This document shows positions 8,275 to 14,157 of a stretch of 21,368 nt of DNA, piece by piece. The stretch is from a virus. The stretch lies in the IMG/VR virus record IMGVR_UViG_3300042465_004100, positions 1-21,368 of that record; one strand, given 5' to 3'. The notes under the pieces were generated by a model. It was not told the DNA's origin. It made no database searches and worked only from the letters and a program-made list of their open reading frames with translations. Every line of letters starts with the position of its first letter. The stretch's first letter is position 1. The translations under genes and the position numbers were made by a program.

Positions 8275-8287
8275 CGAATTAAACCAC
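8275..8287. repeat. Direct repeat, terminase-side copy
   Basis: CGAATTAAACCAC, found again exactly at 8754-8766 in the same orientation. Including flanks, 18 of 20 bases match, and both mismatches are transitions. This copy lies just upstream of the small-terminase ATG; the other covers the stop codon of the nuclease gene. Together they bracket the repeat-rich intergenic region. Confidence 0.8.
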
Positions 8288-8351
8288 AAATGCCACACAG
8301 CACACAATACCCGGCTTTGTCTGCCGGATCGTTATAGCGAATCGCCGGAGC

Positions 8352-8366
8352 ATAACTCCGAGTTAT
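8352..8366. promoter_or_regulatory. Perfect 15-bp palindrome, possible operator
   Basis: ATAACTC-C-GAGTTAT is a perfect inverted repeat with one central base, about 85 bp upstream of the small-terminase start. Its size suits a dimeric repressor or activator site. A -10-like TATAAC overlaps it on the minus strand but has no good -35. The function is inferred only. Confidence 0.4.
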
Positions 8367-8452
8367 AACGCTTTTATGCGCGTACACGAGAAGCCCTAAG
8401 AGAGGCCCTGAGTGGTGGTGGAGGAATATTCGACGTCTGGAAATCCCCTCGT

Positions 8453-8706
8453 GTTCCATAATGATGGAACGGCGATGGAACGCACTACTGTCTCACAAGC
8501 CCCGTCCGACGCGGGTTTCGAGACACACAGCCCGTGTACCACCGTTCCATCATATACCCATATATATCAAACCATGCCGTTGACAGGGCAGTACCCCCGC
8601 GTGCGCATGTAACAATGGAACACCGGGTCTTTTTTCGAATGGGAGGAGCGTTCCATTGTGCGTTCCATCTTAATGGAACGGTGGAACGTTGCTTTTCTTG
8701 TTCCAC
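8453..8706. repeat. Cluster of GTTCCAT/ATGGAAC repeats
   Basis: Eight exact 7-mers occur in 254 bp. GTTCCAT is at 8453, 8544, 8650 and 8662. ATGGAAC is at 8464, 8475, 8615 and 8673. Two near copies (GTGGAAC at 8681 and GTTCCAC at 8700) extend the cluster. Two pairs form perfect palindromes with the same 4-base spacer, GTTCCAT-N4-ATGGAAC, at 8453-8470 and 8662-8679. An AT-rich tract (8551-8570) lies between them. The array looks like protein-binding sites such as terminase sites, origin iterons or operators. Confidence 0.8.
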
Positions 8707-8753
8707 CAGCGTCGAGGGGCACGACGCGAGTACAGCGCATTGCACGCTGTGAA

Positions 8754-8766
8754 CGAATTAAACCAC
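8754..8766. repeat. Direct repeat, nuclease-side copy
   Basis: Second exact copy of CGAATTAAACCAC, 479 bp from the copy at 8275-8287. It spans the stop codon (8760-8758) of the nuclease gene. Confidence 0.8.
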
Positions 8767-9204
8767 GAATTCGCGTAGTGCCACAAGTACGTCCTCGGTG
8801 CTACAGGCTTTTTTGTCGAGTCGCACGCTGTACGAACGCCATTCGGCTTGGGTCCAGTCGCTGGTGGCCAGCTCCGCCGCGTTGAACACGAAGACTTCGT
8901 CGCCGACTTGGACCACGAGCCACGTGTTGCCGCCGTACGTTTTGTGCCGAATCGCCCAGTAGCGTTGGCCGTTGGTCCAGTGCGGGAGCTTGACGGTGGT
9001 GGTGGCCTTGACGGGAAAGGCGTCGAGGCATTTCAGTTCGATCCAGCCCGACAGCGGGCGGTCGTCGGTGGCAGGTGTGGCTCGGACGCTGAAGTACAGG
9101 TCCGGGGTGTCTTTTTTTACCCGGTTCTCGACACGCTCCAGCAGTGCCCGGTGGCCGATTTTGCGGACCAGCCAGTCGTAGAGCTTCTGTTCAGGTAGTC
9201 GCAC
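8758..9204 (-). CDS. PD-(D/E)XK nuclease, VRR-NUC-like
   Basis: A 148-residue predicted endonuclease. The core reads RVENRVKKDTPDLYFSV (about 31-47), then GWIELKC (about 60-66): an upstream Glu, the Pro-Asp of the active site and the Glu-x-Lys pair, in the usual spacing for VRR-NUC or Holliday-junction-resolvase-like domains. LPHWTNGQRYWAI follows, matching the conserved Gln/Arg helix. A beta-rich C-terminus (WLVVQVGDEVFVFNA) completes the fold. The GTG at 9204 is preferred because GGAGG lies immediately upstream; a longer frame reaching 9420 has an unlike, Pro/Arg-rich translation. A likely role is trimming or resolving recombining or packaging DNA. It is the last gene before the repeat-rich intergenic region. 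The exact substrate is unknown. Confidence 0.78.
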   Translation of the reverse strand: MRLPEQKLYDWLVRKIGHRALLERVENRVKKDTPDLYFSVRATPATDDRPLSGWIELKCLDAFPVKATTTVKLPHWTNGQRYWAIRHKTYGGNTWLVVQVGDEVFVFNAAELATSDWTQAEWRSYSVRLDKKACSTEDVLVALREFVV

Positions 9205-9304
9205 GGGACCTCCGCAATTCGTTCCGATACCTCTCCGAGGCCTTCCTTGGGGTCTTCCTTGCGCTGGAGGATATAGTACCGGTATGGTAATAGCTTGGCA
9301 TATC

Positions 9305-9538
9305 TCAAGAGTCTCCGGAGGGCTTCCGTGCACCCCTTGCTCGGATGGCGTGAGCGGCTTCAATCGATGGTTTAAACGGCCACGGTGGTGTCTTTTCGCA
9401 CACCTTTGCACACGCTTCACGCTCGGCCATGGCTACTAGCTCAGCAAAGGCTTCAACAACAGGGTCATGCCAATTGGAATCGAAGTTCGGATTGTTACTG
9501 GCTACTTTCCACATATGTTCGATTTCACTTTTAGTCAT
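9305..9538 (-). CDS. Small phage protein, AEREACAKVCE type
   Basis: A 77-residue protein with the pattern FAELVAMAEREACAKVCEKTP (31-51) and a C-terminal HAIRARG. This pattern is frequent in small proteins of unknown function encoded by phages of Proteobacteria. The start at 9538 gives an ATGA overlap with the preceding stop and has a weak AGGGGG site upstream. Two Cys four residues apart (Cys43 and Cys47) could bind metal, but no second pair is present. About 100 bp without an assigned gene separate it from the nuclease start. Confidence 0.75.
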   Translation of the reverse strand: MTKSEIEHMWKVASNNPNFDSNWHDPVVEAFAELVAMAEREACAKVCEKTPPWPFKPSIEAAHAIRARGARKPSGDS

Positions 9539-9966
9539 GCGGCCCCCTTCGCACGGAGCGCATTGGCCAGACGCATGGCGGCCACCCCGGGGTTCGGGGC
9601 ACCAGTGAAGATCACCGGATCGACGCCGTATTTCGCGCACAGTCCGAGCCGCGCTTCGCGGGTCTTGTGGATGGCGAGGAGCTGGGCTACGGAGTCCGGG
9701 GTCCGAGTGGGCTTCGGAGGGGTCGCCGGGGCCTTCCGTGGGGTCTCCGTGACGCTTGCCGCCCGGGGTTGGGGTGTAAGTACCGGGGCGGGTCTCGCGG
9801 CGACGGGAAGCCTTCCGGTGGCCCGGCCGCCGACGATCGTCACGCCCGATTCGGTGGTGTAGCTCGTGCCACGGGTACGGGCGTACTCGCCCTTTGCCCA
9901 GTAGGGCACGTAGTCGGGGTCCCCACTGGGACGGGGGGAGTGTTCGGTCAGGGGTGCAAAGTCCAT
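9535..9966 (-). CDS. Proline/alanine-rich protein of unknown function
   Basis: A 143-residue protein. Its N-terminus (DPDYVPYWAKGEYARTRGTSY) looks ordered, the middle (about 48-90) is a Pro/Ala/Arg/Thr-rich linker, and the C-terminal 50 residues are helical (SVAQLLAIHKTREARLGLCA). I do not recognise a family. The ATG at 9966 is preceded by AAGGAG at 8-base spacing, a strong site. It shares an operon with the coiled-coil gene upstream and is translationally coupled to the 77-aa gene downstream. Confidence 0.75.
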   Translation of the reverse strand: MDFAPLTEHSPRPSGDPDYVPYWAKGEYARTRGTSYTTESGVTIVGGRATGRLPVAARPAPVLTPQPRAASVTETPRKAPATPPKPTRTPDSVAQLLAIHKTREARLGLCAKYGVDPVIFTGAPNPGVAAMRLANALRAKGAA

Positions 9967-9980
9967 AGTTCGGCTCCTTT

Positions 9981-10256
9981 TTACTGGTTTACGGCTTCGG
10001 TGATCTCTTCCAGCGCGGACTCGACGTCGTCGATCGCGGATTCGAACGTGCTATTGGCCGAATCGAACGCTTGGGCGATCTCCTCGATGCGCTGGCCGTT
10101 GTCGGACGCTTGGAGGCCTTCGGGCATGTTGTCGAAGCACTCTTGCTCTTCGTTCGCGAGGTCTTGCAGGTTCTGCAGAGCGAAACGCAGGGCTTCGATC
10201 GCGGTTTGGGCGGCGAGTACTTCGGCTTCTACTTTGGCGCGGCGTTGCTTGTTCAT
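9981..10256 (-). CDS. Acidic coiled-coil protein, conserved in phages
   Basis: A 91-residue protein, nearly all helical and rich in Glu, Ala and Gln. The basic start MNKQRRAKVEAEV is followed by heptad-like repeats, a short break DNMPEGLQASDNG (42-54), and a second helix ending VESALEEITEAVNQ. Two helices joined by the NMPEGLQ turn suggest an antiparallel hairpin. Similar small proteins are widespread in phages, without known function. It is the first gene after the promoter at 10292-10321, and GAGGA lies 7 bases before its ATG. Confidence 0.85.
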   Translation of the reverse strand: MNKQRRAKVEAEVLAAQTAIEALRFALQNLQDLANEEQECFDNMPEGLQASDNGQRIEEIAQAFDSANSTFESAIDDVESALEEITEAVNQ

Positions 10257-10291
10257 GGTGTTGTCCTCTATCTGTTGGTTAAAAAAGACGT

Positions 10292-10321
10292 ATTATAACA
10301 CAGGTGCGATACCTTTGTCAA
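10292..10321 (-). promoter_or_regulatory. Strong early promoter, extended -10
   Basis: TTGACA (10321-10316), an 18-base spacer and TATAAT (10297-10292), with TG in the extended -10 position. The spacer ends GCACCTGTGT, as in the other early promoters. The TGA inside the -35 is the stop of the 41-aa zinc-binding gene. It drives the coiled-coil gene and those after it. Confidence 0.9.
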
Positions 10322-10443
10322 TACCCCAGCTTGCGCTGGGTGAACTGGACCCAGCAACGGGCACACAGCCACCGGCCGGGGCGGGTTTCGACGCCGCCGC
10401 CAGCCAGTCGCTCAGCTTTGCATTTCGCACAGGTGTGCGTCAC
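10318..10443 (-). CDS. Tiny zinc-ribbon-like protein (41 aa)
   Basis: A 41-residue protein with two Cys pairs: THTCAKCKAE near the start (Cys5, Cys8) and LCARCWVQF (Cys27, Cys30), separated by a basic Gly-rich loop. This is a typical four-Cys zinc knuckle. The GTG at 10443 overlaps the upstream stop as GTGA and has GGAG 8 bases before it. Longer upstream frames are Arg/Pro-rich shadows of the neighbouring gene. Its stop codon lies inside the -35 of the next promoter. A nucleic-acid or protein-binding regulator is likely, but no family is assigned. Confidence 0.7.
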   Translation of the reverse strand: MTHTCAKCKAERLAGGGVETRPGRWLCARCWVQFTQRKLGY

Positions 10444-10652
10444 GCCATACGCTCCAAATCGAGCGGCAAGCCGTCGAGCTTGGCGTCGTCCATGAGCCGC
10501 TGGCGGATTTTGGCCAGCTGGATGCGCACGTCGCGCTGGCGGGCCGGGGTGAGATCGGCCAAGTCCGCCGTTTTGCCGTAGAAGGCGGCGTCGATCCAGT
10601 CCACCGCGATCAGGTGGGCGATGGTCTTTGGGGTCATCTTTGCGTATTGCAT
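10440..10652 (-). CDS. Small helical protein of unknown function (70 aa)
   Basis: A 70-residue protein beginning MQYAKMTPKTIAHLIAVDWI and continuing with charged helices (ARQRDVRIQLAKIRQRLMDD). No motif is recognised. The ATG at 10652 has AGAGG upstream and overlaps the end region of the preceding gene. Its stop overlaps the GTG of the 41-aa zinc-binding gene. It belongs to the transcript from the promoter at 11434-11463. Confidence 0.75.
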   Translation of the reverse strand: MQYAKMTPKTIAHLIAVDWIDAAFYGKTADLADLTPARQRDVRIQLAKIRQRLMDDAKLDGLPLDLERMA

Positions 10653-10655
10653 GGT

Positions 10656-10871
10656 TCATCCTCTCAAGTTGTCGTCGATCCAGCGGTCCAAGGCGCGGAA
10701 AGCGAGCCAGCGATCGATGTGCTGACCCTCTTTCACCGGATCGAACCACGCGTCCACCTTGCCGCCGTCGATTTCGGCGCGGAAGGCGATGCGCTGGCCG
10801 TCCAGTAGCATTTCACCCGTGAGGGTGGCCGAGTGCAAGCGCACCCGGACTTCTTTTTTGGTATCAGGCAT
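10656..10871 (-). CDS. Small phage protein of unknown function (71 aa)
   Basis: A 71-residue protein with a predicted beta-rich first half (EVRVRLHSATLTGEMLLDGQ) and the phrase AWFDPVKEGQHIDRWLAFRA, followed by a charged helix. I do not recognise the family. Its ATG overlaps the preceding stop by 8 bases (ATGCCTGA), showing coupling to the 167-aa gene. Confidence 0.78.
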   Translation of the reverse strand: MPDTKKEVRVRLHSATLTGEMLLDGQRIAFRAEIDGGKVDAWFDPVKEGQHIDRWLAFRALDRWIDDNLRG

Positions 10872-11367
10872 TTGCGGCTTCCTTCATGGCGCGGCGGATC
10901 ATGTTACCGAGGTTCATGCGTTGCATGCCGGGGTTCAGGTGGGCGAAGCGGTCTTTAAGACTCACGATCGCGATACCAGTGGCGGCGGCCGCATCTTTGT
11001 AAGTCGTCTCGAGCGGCTGGCCACGGAGCATGACAGCGATCGCGTCGCCCTTGTCGATCGAGCGGATTTTGGTGCCGTCTTTGCGCACGGCCGTGTAAGC
11101 CTCGTACTGGGGCAAGTAGAGCGGATCGACTTTGCCGTTTTTACGCTCGTTAATGTCCATCTTGACGCGAGCGGAGGTGCGGGCCTTTTCGATCACGAGT
11201 TCGGCGGTCACGGGCGTGGCCTTGGTGATCTCGGTGTGGCCAGTCAATTCGCCGTTGCGCACGTTGATGATCTTTTGCTGGCCGATTGCGCGGATCTTGG
11301 TCCAGCCGCCGTTCACGGAGACGATTTCGACTTGAGTCTTAGTAGCTGTGCGTGTTGCGATTTTCAT
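10864..11367 (-). CDS. Conserved phage protein of unknown function (167 aa)
   Basis: A 167-residue protein. The N-terminal half is a beta-rich small domain (KTQVEIVSVNGGWTKIRAIG). The middle has LYLPQYEAYTAVRKDGTKIR and SIDKGDAIAVMLRGQ. The C-terminus (YKDAAAATGIAIVSLKDRFA, then HLNPGMQRMNLGNMIRRAMK) has a helix-turn-helix flavour. Proteins with this C-terminal ending recur in phage early regions with no assigned role; DNA binding is a reasonable inference. It is first in its transcript, with GAGGA nine bases before the ATG, and has a structured-looking leader shared with the gene starting at 14860. Confidence 0.82.
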   Translation of the reverse strand: MKIATRTATKTQVEIVSVNGGWTKIRAIGQQKIINVRNGELTGHTEITKATPVTAELVIEKARTSARVKMDINERKNGKVDPLYLPQYEAYTAVRKDGTKIRSIDKGDAIAVMLRGQPLETTYKDAAAATGIAIVSLKDRFAHLNPGMQRMNLGNMIRRAMKEAANA

Positions 11368-11433
11368 GGTGTGTGTCCTCTATAAGATTATCGGGTTGTG
11401 GGTTCTGTATCTTTTTATCGATCCAGAAACTGA
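11368..11433 (-). promoter_or_regulatory. Leader shared with the 14861-14929 leader
   Basis: This 5' untranslated leader can be aligned with the leader at 14861-14929 along nearly its whole length. Both contain a TTCTGG segment, a GATAA-rich middle, a CAG or CCAG segment able to pair back with it, and CCGATA before the TATAGAGGACACAC ribosome region. TTCTG can pair with CAGAA here, and CTGG with CCAG in the other leader. Confidence 0.55.
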
Positions 11434-11463
11434 ATTATAACACGGGTGCAATGGGTTTGTCAA
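11434..11463 (-). promoter_or_regulatory. Strong early promoter, extended -10
   Basis: TTGACA (11463-11458), an 18-base spacer ending GCACCCGTGT, and TATAAT (11439-11434) with an extended -10 TG. A GGGGGGTAC stretch lies upstream of the -35. It drives the genes from 11367 downward. Confidence 0.9.
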
Positions 11464-11475
11464 GTACCCCCCTGA

Positions 11476-11502
11476 AATGACCCTACTGCGAATAGGGTCA
11501 TT
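11476..11502 (-). terminator. Perfect 10-bp hairpin after the 90-aa gene
   Basis: AATGACCCTA and TAGGGTCATT form a perfect 10-bp stem with a 7-base loop. The stem covers the stop codon of the 90-aa gene and precedes the next promoter. There is no long U tract after it, so it may be a weak terminator, an mRNA end-protecting stem, or a processing site. Confidence 0.5.
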
Positions 11503-11770
11503 CGGCCTTTCCCGAGGGATCGAGTAGGGTATCGACGTACTCTTGCACCCCGTCGGTCCATTCGACGCGGGACCAGTAGACCACGTAGCCTTTGCCCATC
11601 TGGTCCACCGTGGCCCCCTCTTTTGGCAGTCCTTCCATGTCGGACCCCTCGTCCACGACGCACGCGACGCAGTCCTGCCCGTACATGAAGCGGCCCGAGT
11701 AGGCGAAAGGGATCAGGTCCCGATTAACGATCGCGTCGATCAGGTTCATGGTAGCGTTTTGAATCATCAT
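11498..11770 (-). CDS. Small phage protein of unknown function (90 aa)
   Basis: A 90-residue acidic protein starting MMIQNATMNLIDAIVNRDLI, with a central FAYSGRFMYGQDCVACVVDE and a C-terminal VVYWSRVEWTDGVQEYVDTL. It looks like a small alpha/beta protein with no recognised motif. The ATG at 11770 is chosen because AGGAG lies 7 bases upstream and it overlaps the preceding stop as ATGA. Its stop lies in a strong hairpin. Confidence 0.75.
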   Translation of the reverse strand: MMIQNATMNLIDAIVNRDLIPFAYSGRFMYGQDCVACVVDEGSDMEGLPKEGATVDQMGKGYVVYWSRVEWTDGVQEYVDTLLDPSGKAE

Positions 11771-11988
11771 ACATAGGCTCCTTTTCTCTTCAGTAGCATT
11801 TGGCGGTCGCGGATGGCGTCGATTTCGCACCACAGCTTCCGGGCGTATTCGGGGTCAGTCGTCTCGCCCACGGCGAGCATCGCGTCGTAGCAGTCGCGCA
11901 GAGCGTTGTCGCACATATGGGCGTCGTACTCCGCGAACTTGCGACGGAAGACCGCCGCGAGGTCAGTGTAGGAGATCGTCCGGTTCAT
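11767..11988 (-). CDS. Small helical phage protein of unknown function (73 aa)
   Basis: A 73-residue protein, MNRTISYTDLAAVFRRKFAE followed by charged helices, with two Cys (HMCDNALRDCYD) that do not form a known motif. GGAGGTGA just before the ATG is one of the best ribosome sites in the window. The start shares a base with the preceding stop (TAATG). The frame is open far upstream, but that part is Arg/His-rich shadow sequence. Confidence 0.75.
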   Translation of the reverse strand: MNRTISYTDLAAVFRRKFAEYDAHMCDNALRDCYDAMLAVGETTDPEYARKLWCEIDAIRDRQMLLKRKGAYV

Positions 11989-12245
11989 TACTTCACCTCC
12001 GCGCCAGCGGACATTGTGCCGTCCATGATATCGAACAGGATCGATTTCGCCCGGTTCAGGTACTGGCGTGCGGTCTCGGTCTGCCCCATGGCCATCAGCT
12101 CTTGCGCGTCGGACATTAGGCCCGCGACGACCATGTTGCCGCCGGTGAAGCGGTAGGTAATTGAACGACGGACGGATTCTTTGTACTCGGTGATGTTGCA
12201 CCCGTACACGGTCTGCTCTGCGCTGGGGTAGGATGTGGTTTGCAT
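11988..12245 (-). CDS. Small phage protein of unknown function (85 aa)
   Basis: An 85-residue protein. The first half may be beta-rich (YPSAEQTVYGCNITEYKESV), and the second half is helical (SDAQELMAMGQTETARQYLN), with Met-rich stretches. No family is recognised. It is the first gene after the promoter at 12280-12309, with the standard leader GAGGACAACACA before its ATG. Confidence 0.78.
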   Translation of the reverse strand: MQTTSYPSAEQTVYGCNITEYKESVRRSITYRFTGGNMVVAGLMSDAQELMAMGQTETARQYLNRAKSILFDIMDGTMSAGAEVK

Positions 12246-12279
12246 TGTGTTGTCCTCTATGTGTTGTTAAAAAGGTTAT

Positions 12280-12309
12280 ATTATAACACAGGTGGGACAA
12301 TCTTGTCAA
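12280..12309 (-). promoter_or_regulatory. Strong early promoter, extended -10
   Basis: TTGACA (12309-12304), an 18-base spacer ending CCACCTGTGT, and TATAAT (12285-12280). The stop codon of the 248-aa gene lies inside the -10, and the conserved spacer encodes its last residues PPVL. Confidence 0.9.
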
Positions 12310-13027
12310 GTATATTCACCAGTTCGCCCGTGCTACCGTTGCAGAAACGCAGATCGGTGGCCTTTCGGTATTTGTCCTGCACGGCGTGCGAAATGAACTT
12401 GGTCATCAATATCGTATGTGCTCGGACGAGCTTGGGCTTATGCACAGCGTCTTCGGCCGTGTAGAAGGTCAGGTCCAGCCGATCGCCGACTGCCGAGACA
12501 ATTTGGTACGCCTGTGCCGGTAGTAGTCCGATCACCAGCACGCCGGGTTTTGCCACGCCGGTGGGGTGAGGGATCGGCTGGGGGTTATGCTTCGGACGAT
12601 GTTCGGTGAGAGAGATACCGGGCTGGAATTGCCGGGCGGGGAGATCCGCTACCTTCGCCGCAACCCGAGCCGCCACGGACTCGGCGACGACGTCCAGTAG
12701 TAGCTCGAGTATATCCGCGAGCCTCGTCTTGGGGTCTTCCTTACGCTCGGGCGCGGGGTTCGGGGCTAGTATAGGGGCGGGGGCTTCGACGGCCTTCTCG
12801 GGCGTTCTTCTCGACGCTTGTAACGCACGTTGCTGGGCGATATCGATGCGGTCTTTGTAGTTGAACACGCGCTGATCGGTGATCTTCACCCAGCGGCTGG
12901 AATTGAGCACGGACTGCGCTTCCCGCAATGCCTGTTTGCGTGTGGTATTCGGGTACTGGCGAAAGACTTGCTCCATGCGAGCGAAGACTGCGCCTTTTTC
13001 GATGTGTGACCAGACTATTCGAGCCAT
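12281..13027 (-). CDS. Phage protein with DUF2325-like C-terminal domain (248 aa)
   Basis: A 248-residue protein of a kind often seen in phage early regions. Residues 1-70 have a DNA-binding, HTH-like look (REAQSVLNSSRWVKITDQRV, then FNYKDRIDIAQQRALQASRR). Residues 75-100 are a Pro/Ala-rich linker, followed by a helix with coiled-coil character (ILELLLDVVAESVAARVAAK). Residues about 160-248 resemble the Rossmann-like DUF2325 fold: GVLVIGLLPAQAYQI, a DLTFY strand, TILMTKFISHAVQD and DLRFCNGSTGEL. A sensor or regulator role is possible; no catalysis is evident. It follows a promoter plus terminator leader, so its expression may be attenuated. Its ATG has GAGGA 7 bases upstream. Confidence 0.8.
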   Translation of the reverse strand: MARIVWSHIEKGAVFARMEQVFRQYPNTTRKQALREAQSVLNSSRWVKITDQRVFNYKDRIDIAQQRALQASRRTPEKAVEAPAPILAPNPAPERKEDPKTRLADILELLLDVVAESVAARVAAKVADLPARQFQPGISLTEHRPKHNPQPIPHPTGVAKPGVLVIGLLPAQAYQIVSAVGDRLDLTFYTAEDAVHKPKLVRAHTILMTKFISHAVQDKYRKATDLRFCNGSTGELVNILDKIVPPVL

Positions 13028-13046
13028 ATGTATTTCCTCTATGTGT

Positions 13047-13105
13047 TTAAAAAGCGGGGGCCGAAGCCCCCTAAAGTCTCATGGCACTGCGGGACCGTGA
13101 AGTCC
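13047..13105 (-). ncRNA. Candidate short RNA or attenuator leader
   Basis: The promoter at 13112-13139 would start RNA near 13105. The transcript begins with a hairpin (13106-13091, five GC-rich pairs, 6-base loop) and about 20 bases later meets a strong intrinsic terminator (13073-13049). The predicted product is about 59 nt with two stem-loops. It could be a free small RNA or an attenuating leader for the 248-aa gene. Confidence 0.5.
13049..13073 (-). terminator. Intrinsic terminator before the 248-aa gene
   Basis: On the minus strand GGGGGC-TTCG-GCCCCC (six GC pairs with a stable TTCG tetraloop, positions 13071-13056), then GC and a run of five T. It lies downstream of a promoter and only about 22 bases before the ATG of the 248-aa gene. 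Confidence 0.8.
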
Positions 13106-13111
13106 CCCACC

Positions 13112-13139
13112 ATTATACCAGAGCCAACGCCTGTGTCAA
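13112..13139 (-). promoter_or_regulatory. Strong early promoter upstream of a terminator
   Basis: TTGACA (13139-13134), a 16-base spacer, and TATAAT (13117-13112) with an extended -10 TGG. It encodes the last residues (LTQALALV) and stop of the DUF932 gene. Unlike the others, its spacer lacks CACCTGTG and it is followed at once by a terminator. Confidence 0.8.
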
Positions 13140-14093
13140 TGCGTCGCGTTTCAGTCGCGCACCAGCACCGAACCACGCGGATTGCAAGCGGGTGTCGCGG
13201 GACGCGGCCTTACGCTCGTGATCGGCGAAGCGGGTAACGGCGTTCAGCAGTCCCCACGCGGTGCCCTGTGCGGTCTTGGCTCGCTGGCCCACGCCGTCGA
13301 GGTAAATCTTCGTCACCAGCTCGATCATCGGACGCTTAGCTTCGACGTCGATCGACTCGGCTTCGTCGCCGTAGAACACGTCGAGGAAGTAGCGAGCCGC
13401 CTCCTCTTTCGACACCTTGCGCTTGGACAGTGTGGTAGCGTTCGTCTTGAACTGGCTCCAAGTGTCCGCGCACAGTCCCAACTCAGCCTTGAACTTGTCG
13501 GCGTTGAACTGGGTGCTGTGCGGCACGCGGATTTGGCCAGTCTTGTTCGCCACGGCAAGCGACAGTGTGTTATTGCACACCACACGGGTGGTCGTGAACT
13601 GCGCGGTGTTCGACATCGAACCGTCGCAAGACGTCGCCAAGAGTAGGTAAGGTAGGACCACGTCACCGCCGCCTACGTCGAACGAATCTTCGGCCTTGGC
13701 CAACGCCCAGTAGGTGGAGCCGTTGCGAAGGACCCCGGCGGTCTCCATCTTGAAGTCGCCGCCTTCGGTCAGGTCGCGGAAGAACTCCATCACGGCGCGG
13801 GGCTGGGTGATGTGGTAATTGCTCGACATGACGGACAAGGGCGCACCAGTGTCGGAGCGGTACAGTGCCCAGCGTGCGGGTACGGTCTGCATACGGACCG
13901 GATTGTCCTCCTCGTCGCGCACTTCGTAGGCGATCGCGCCCTTTTTGACCTCCCAGTCCAGACCCGCTTCGCGAGTCCAAACGTCGAGGGGAGCGTCCGG
14001 GGTGAGCTTTTGTCCGAGGCCGTGCCAAGGGGTCTCGCCCGCGTATGCCATTGATGCTTTACCTGCCGCATTGAAGTTAAGTTCGTGTGCCAT
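13113..14093 (-). CDS. DUF932 family phage/plasmid-like protein
   Basis: A 326-residue protein of the DUF932 (phage/plasmid-like protein) family. Recognisable pieces are the start MAHELNFN with MAYAGETPWHGLGQKL (15-30), SVMSSNYHITQPRAVMEFF (about 86-104), TYWALAKA, LPYLLLATSCDGSMSNTAQF with VVCNNTLSLA (about 147-178), and the C-terminal QGTAWGLLNAVTRFADHE. Length is normal for the family. The family is common on plasmids and phages; its biochemical role is not established. It is first in the transcript from the promoter at 14129-14157. Its stop lies inside the -10 of the next promoter. Confidence 0.92.
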   Translation of the reverse strand: MAHELNFNAAGKASMAYAGETPWHGLGQKLTPDAPLDVWTREAGLDWEVKKGAIAYEVRDEEDNPVRMQTVPARWALYRSDTGAPLSVMSSNYHITQPRAVMEFFRDLTEGGDFKMETAGVLRNGSTYWALAKAEDSFDVGGGDVVLPYLLLATSCDGSMSNTAQFTTTRVVCNNTLSLAVANKTGQIRVPHSTQFNADKFKAELGLCADTWSQFKTNATTLSKRKVSKEEAARYFLDVFYGDEAESIDVEAKRPMIELVTKIYLDGVGQRAKTAQGTAWGLLNAVTRFADHERKAASRDTRLQSAWFGAGARLKRDALTQALALV

Positions 14094-14128
14094 GATCTGA
14101 ATGTCCTCTATGTGTTGATGAAGAATGA

Positions 14129-14157
14129 ATTATAACACAGGTGCAATAACCTGTCAA
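14129..14157 (-). promoter_or_regulatory. Strong early promoter, extended -10
   Basis: TTGACA (14157-14152), a 17-base spacer ending GCACCTGTGT, and TATAAT (14134-14129). It begins 7 bases after the stop of the zinc-ribbon gene and drives the DUF932 gene. Confidence 0.9.

Larger units (their letters stand above)
8271..8757. other. 487-bp intergenic region between nuclease and terminase genes
   Basis: The only long stretch without a convincing gene. Open frames here on either strand consist largely of repeat-derived Met-Glu-Arg-Trp-Asn or Trp-Asn translations and have no ribosome sites. It holds a GTTCCAT/ATGGAAC repeat cluster (8453-8706), a palindrome (8352-8366), an AT-rich tract (8551-8570) and a flanking direct repeat. 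It divides early genes from packaging genes. A packaging start site, an origin or a late control region are all possible; the sequence alone does not decide. Confidence 0.7.

Noticed and set aside
8275-8287. 16S rRNA fragment
   Set aside because: Only 13 bases match a conserved rRNA stretch; flanking sequence shows no rRNA similarity.
8271-8459. N-terminal extension of the small terminase to 8459
   Set aside because: The extra 63 residues cross the palindrome and direct repeat and start inside the repeat array; composition is unlike a terminase.
8580-8612. Plus-strand TTGACA as a rightward promoter
   Set aside because: No -10 hexamer at 16-18 bases and no plus-strand gene to serve.
8453-8706. 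CRISPR array
   Set aside because: The repeats are 7 bases, occur in both orientations and have irregular spacing, unlike CRISPR repeats and spacers; no cas gene is present.
8485-8745. Minus-strand open frame of 86 residues in the intergenic region
   Set aside because: Its translation is dominated by repeat-derived Trp-Asn and Arg-Trp units, it has no ribosome site, and it shows no resemblance to a protein family.
9667-10581. Long plus-strand open frame of 304 residues
   Set aside because: It is a shadow opposite several well-supported minus-strand genes and a promoter, with low-complexity composition and no ribosome site.
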